14,613 bases of DNA from the NCBI GenBank assembly GCA_002508705.1, contig DAYL01000014.1, forward strand, positions 1 through 14,613. Reading direction: 5' to 3'. Below are positions 13,906 to 14,613 of this stretch, one piece after another. This DNA comes from Methanoculleus sp. UBA374 (lineage in GTDB: Archaea > Halobacteriota > Methanomicrobia > Methanomicrobiales > Methanoculleaceae). Both the position numbers and the translations under genes were made by a program. Numbering within the stretch: the first letter of the stretch is position 1; each line of letters begins with the position of its first letter. The notes below the pieces were generated by a model. It worked only from the letters and a program-made list of their open reading frames with translations, had not been told where the DNA came from and made no database searches.

Positions 13906-14613
13906 GCCTCCCCCCGGAGCGGCGACATCTGCCTGAGGCGTTCGATCACCCCGGGAAGGACCGAGAGGACGTAATCGACGTCGTCCTCCGTGTTCCGGGA
14001 GCCGAGGGTGAGCCGGAGCGAGCCGTGCGCCTGCTCCGGGGGAAGACCGCAGGCCGTGAGGACGTGCGAGGGCTCAAGCGTCGCCGAGGTGCAGGCGCTC
14101 CCCGTCGAGGCGGCAACGCCGAGCGCGTCGAGCGAGAGCAGGATCGACTCGCCCTCCACGTAGCGGAACGCAACGTTCACGTTGTTCGGGAGCCTCTCGA
14201 CCGGGTGGCCGTTCAGCCGGGAATCCGGGATAGTGTCCAGGATACCCCGGATCAGCCGGTCCCGCATCGCGGCGAGCCTGGAGGCCTTTGCGGGGATATC
14301 TGCGGTCGCAAGTTCGATTGCCCGCCCGAGCCCGACGATTCCCGGGACGTTCTCGGTCCCGGCCCGTCGACCGCGTTCCTGCGAACCGCCGTCCATGAAC
14401 GTCTCGATCCGGGTTTTCTTCCGGATGTAGAGCGCTCCCGTTCCCTTCGGGCCGCCGAACTTGTGGCGCCGAGAGCGAGAGGAGGTCGGCCCCCATCGCC
14501 TCCACATCCACCGGAAGGGCACCGATTGCCTGGACAGCGTCGGTGTGGAACGGGACCCTGTGGTCGTGCGCGATCTCCGCTATCGCACGAACCGGCTGGA
14601 TCGTCCCGATCTC
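13902..14613 (-). pseudogene. Cysteine desulfurase (NifS/IscS family), apparent single-base frameshift, 5' end outside window
   Basis: A PLP enzyme that removes sulfur from cysteine for iron-sulfur clusters and thiolated tRNA. Upstream part (14613 to about 14467): [11 protein letters not shown] and [17 protein letters not shown]. Downstream part: [17 protein letters not shown] with the PLP lysine, [20 protein letters not shown], and [18 protein letters not shown] with the catalytic Cys. The two lie in different frames: the DNA has GTGG at 14463-14466 where GTG would keep SA-HKFGG in frame, one extra G. It is either a real lesion or a sequencing/assembly error; everything else is intact and conserved, which favours an error. 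The gene is coupled to the downstream phosphohexomutase. Confidence 0.8.

Noticed and set aside
12526..13974. 482-residue open frame on the + strand
   Set aside because: It is the antisense of the phosphohexomutase gene, open because of high GC; no family features, and Pro/Arg-rich as expected for a shadow.

Overview
The window looks archaeal and most likely comes from a methanogen of the Methanomicrobiales (Methanoculleus-like). This is an inference from a DUF5320 plus DUF134 gene pair, GGAGGTGAT-type ribosome binding sites, TATA boxes about 30 bp upstream of starts, an archaeal phosphohexomutase, and an integrase organised like those of SSV-type archaeal elements. No similarity search was possible.

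Region 1 (1-4200) is a decayed array of polymorphic-toxin C-terminal cassettes, all on the + strand. It holds a broken immunity copy fused to a toxin-like domain (1-718) and an intact immunity-like gene (722-1306). Next come a fragment of a second pre-toxin domain (about 1367-1450) and a 5'-truncated toxin with calcium-binding TSP3-type repeats, a pre-toxin segment and a C-terminal toxin domain (about 1441-2688). Then follows one protein that reads immunity, toxin, immunity (2694-3857), and finally an orphan coding fragment (about 3861-4190). At both intact toxin/immunity junctions the ribosome binding site touches or overlaps the toxin stop codon.

Region 2 (4200-7720) starts with about 500 bp of non-coding sequence. 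It continues with DUF5320 and DUF134 genes, a SAM-dependent methyltransferase on the - strand, and an IS200/IS605-type remnant. The remnant's TnpB keeps its RuvC and zinc-finger residues but has lost its N-terminus. Two perfect hairpins and a second copy of the element's right-end hairpin lie in front of it.

Region 3 (7721-12552) starts with a membrane-anchored Holliday-junction-resolvase-related nuclease and ends with an intact tRNA with anticodon CAT. Between them sits an integrated element of 3,984 bp, bounded by perfect 42-bp direct repeats that copy the 3' part of that tRNA. The integrase is split by integration. Its C-terminal catalytic part (8405-9541) lies at one end and a 72-residue ribbon-helix-helix-like N-terminal part (12173-12393) at the other. 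Both are in the same frame through the att repeat, so the excised circle would encode one 450-residue protein. The cargo is small: several ribbon-helix-helix-like proteins, a toxin-antitoxin pair with a 52-residue antitoxin, a second antitoxin-like gene convergent on the toxin, a PQQ-propeller fragment, and a 250-bp repeat-rich non-coding zone that could be a replication origin.

Region 4 (12553-14613) is high-GC core genome on the - strand: a cysteine desulfurase (5' end outside the window, one apparent frameshift) translationally coupled to a phosphomannomutase/phosphoglucomutase.
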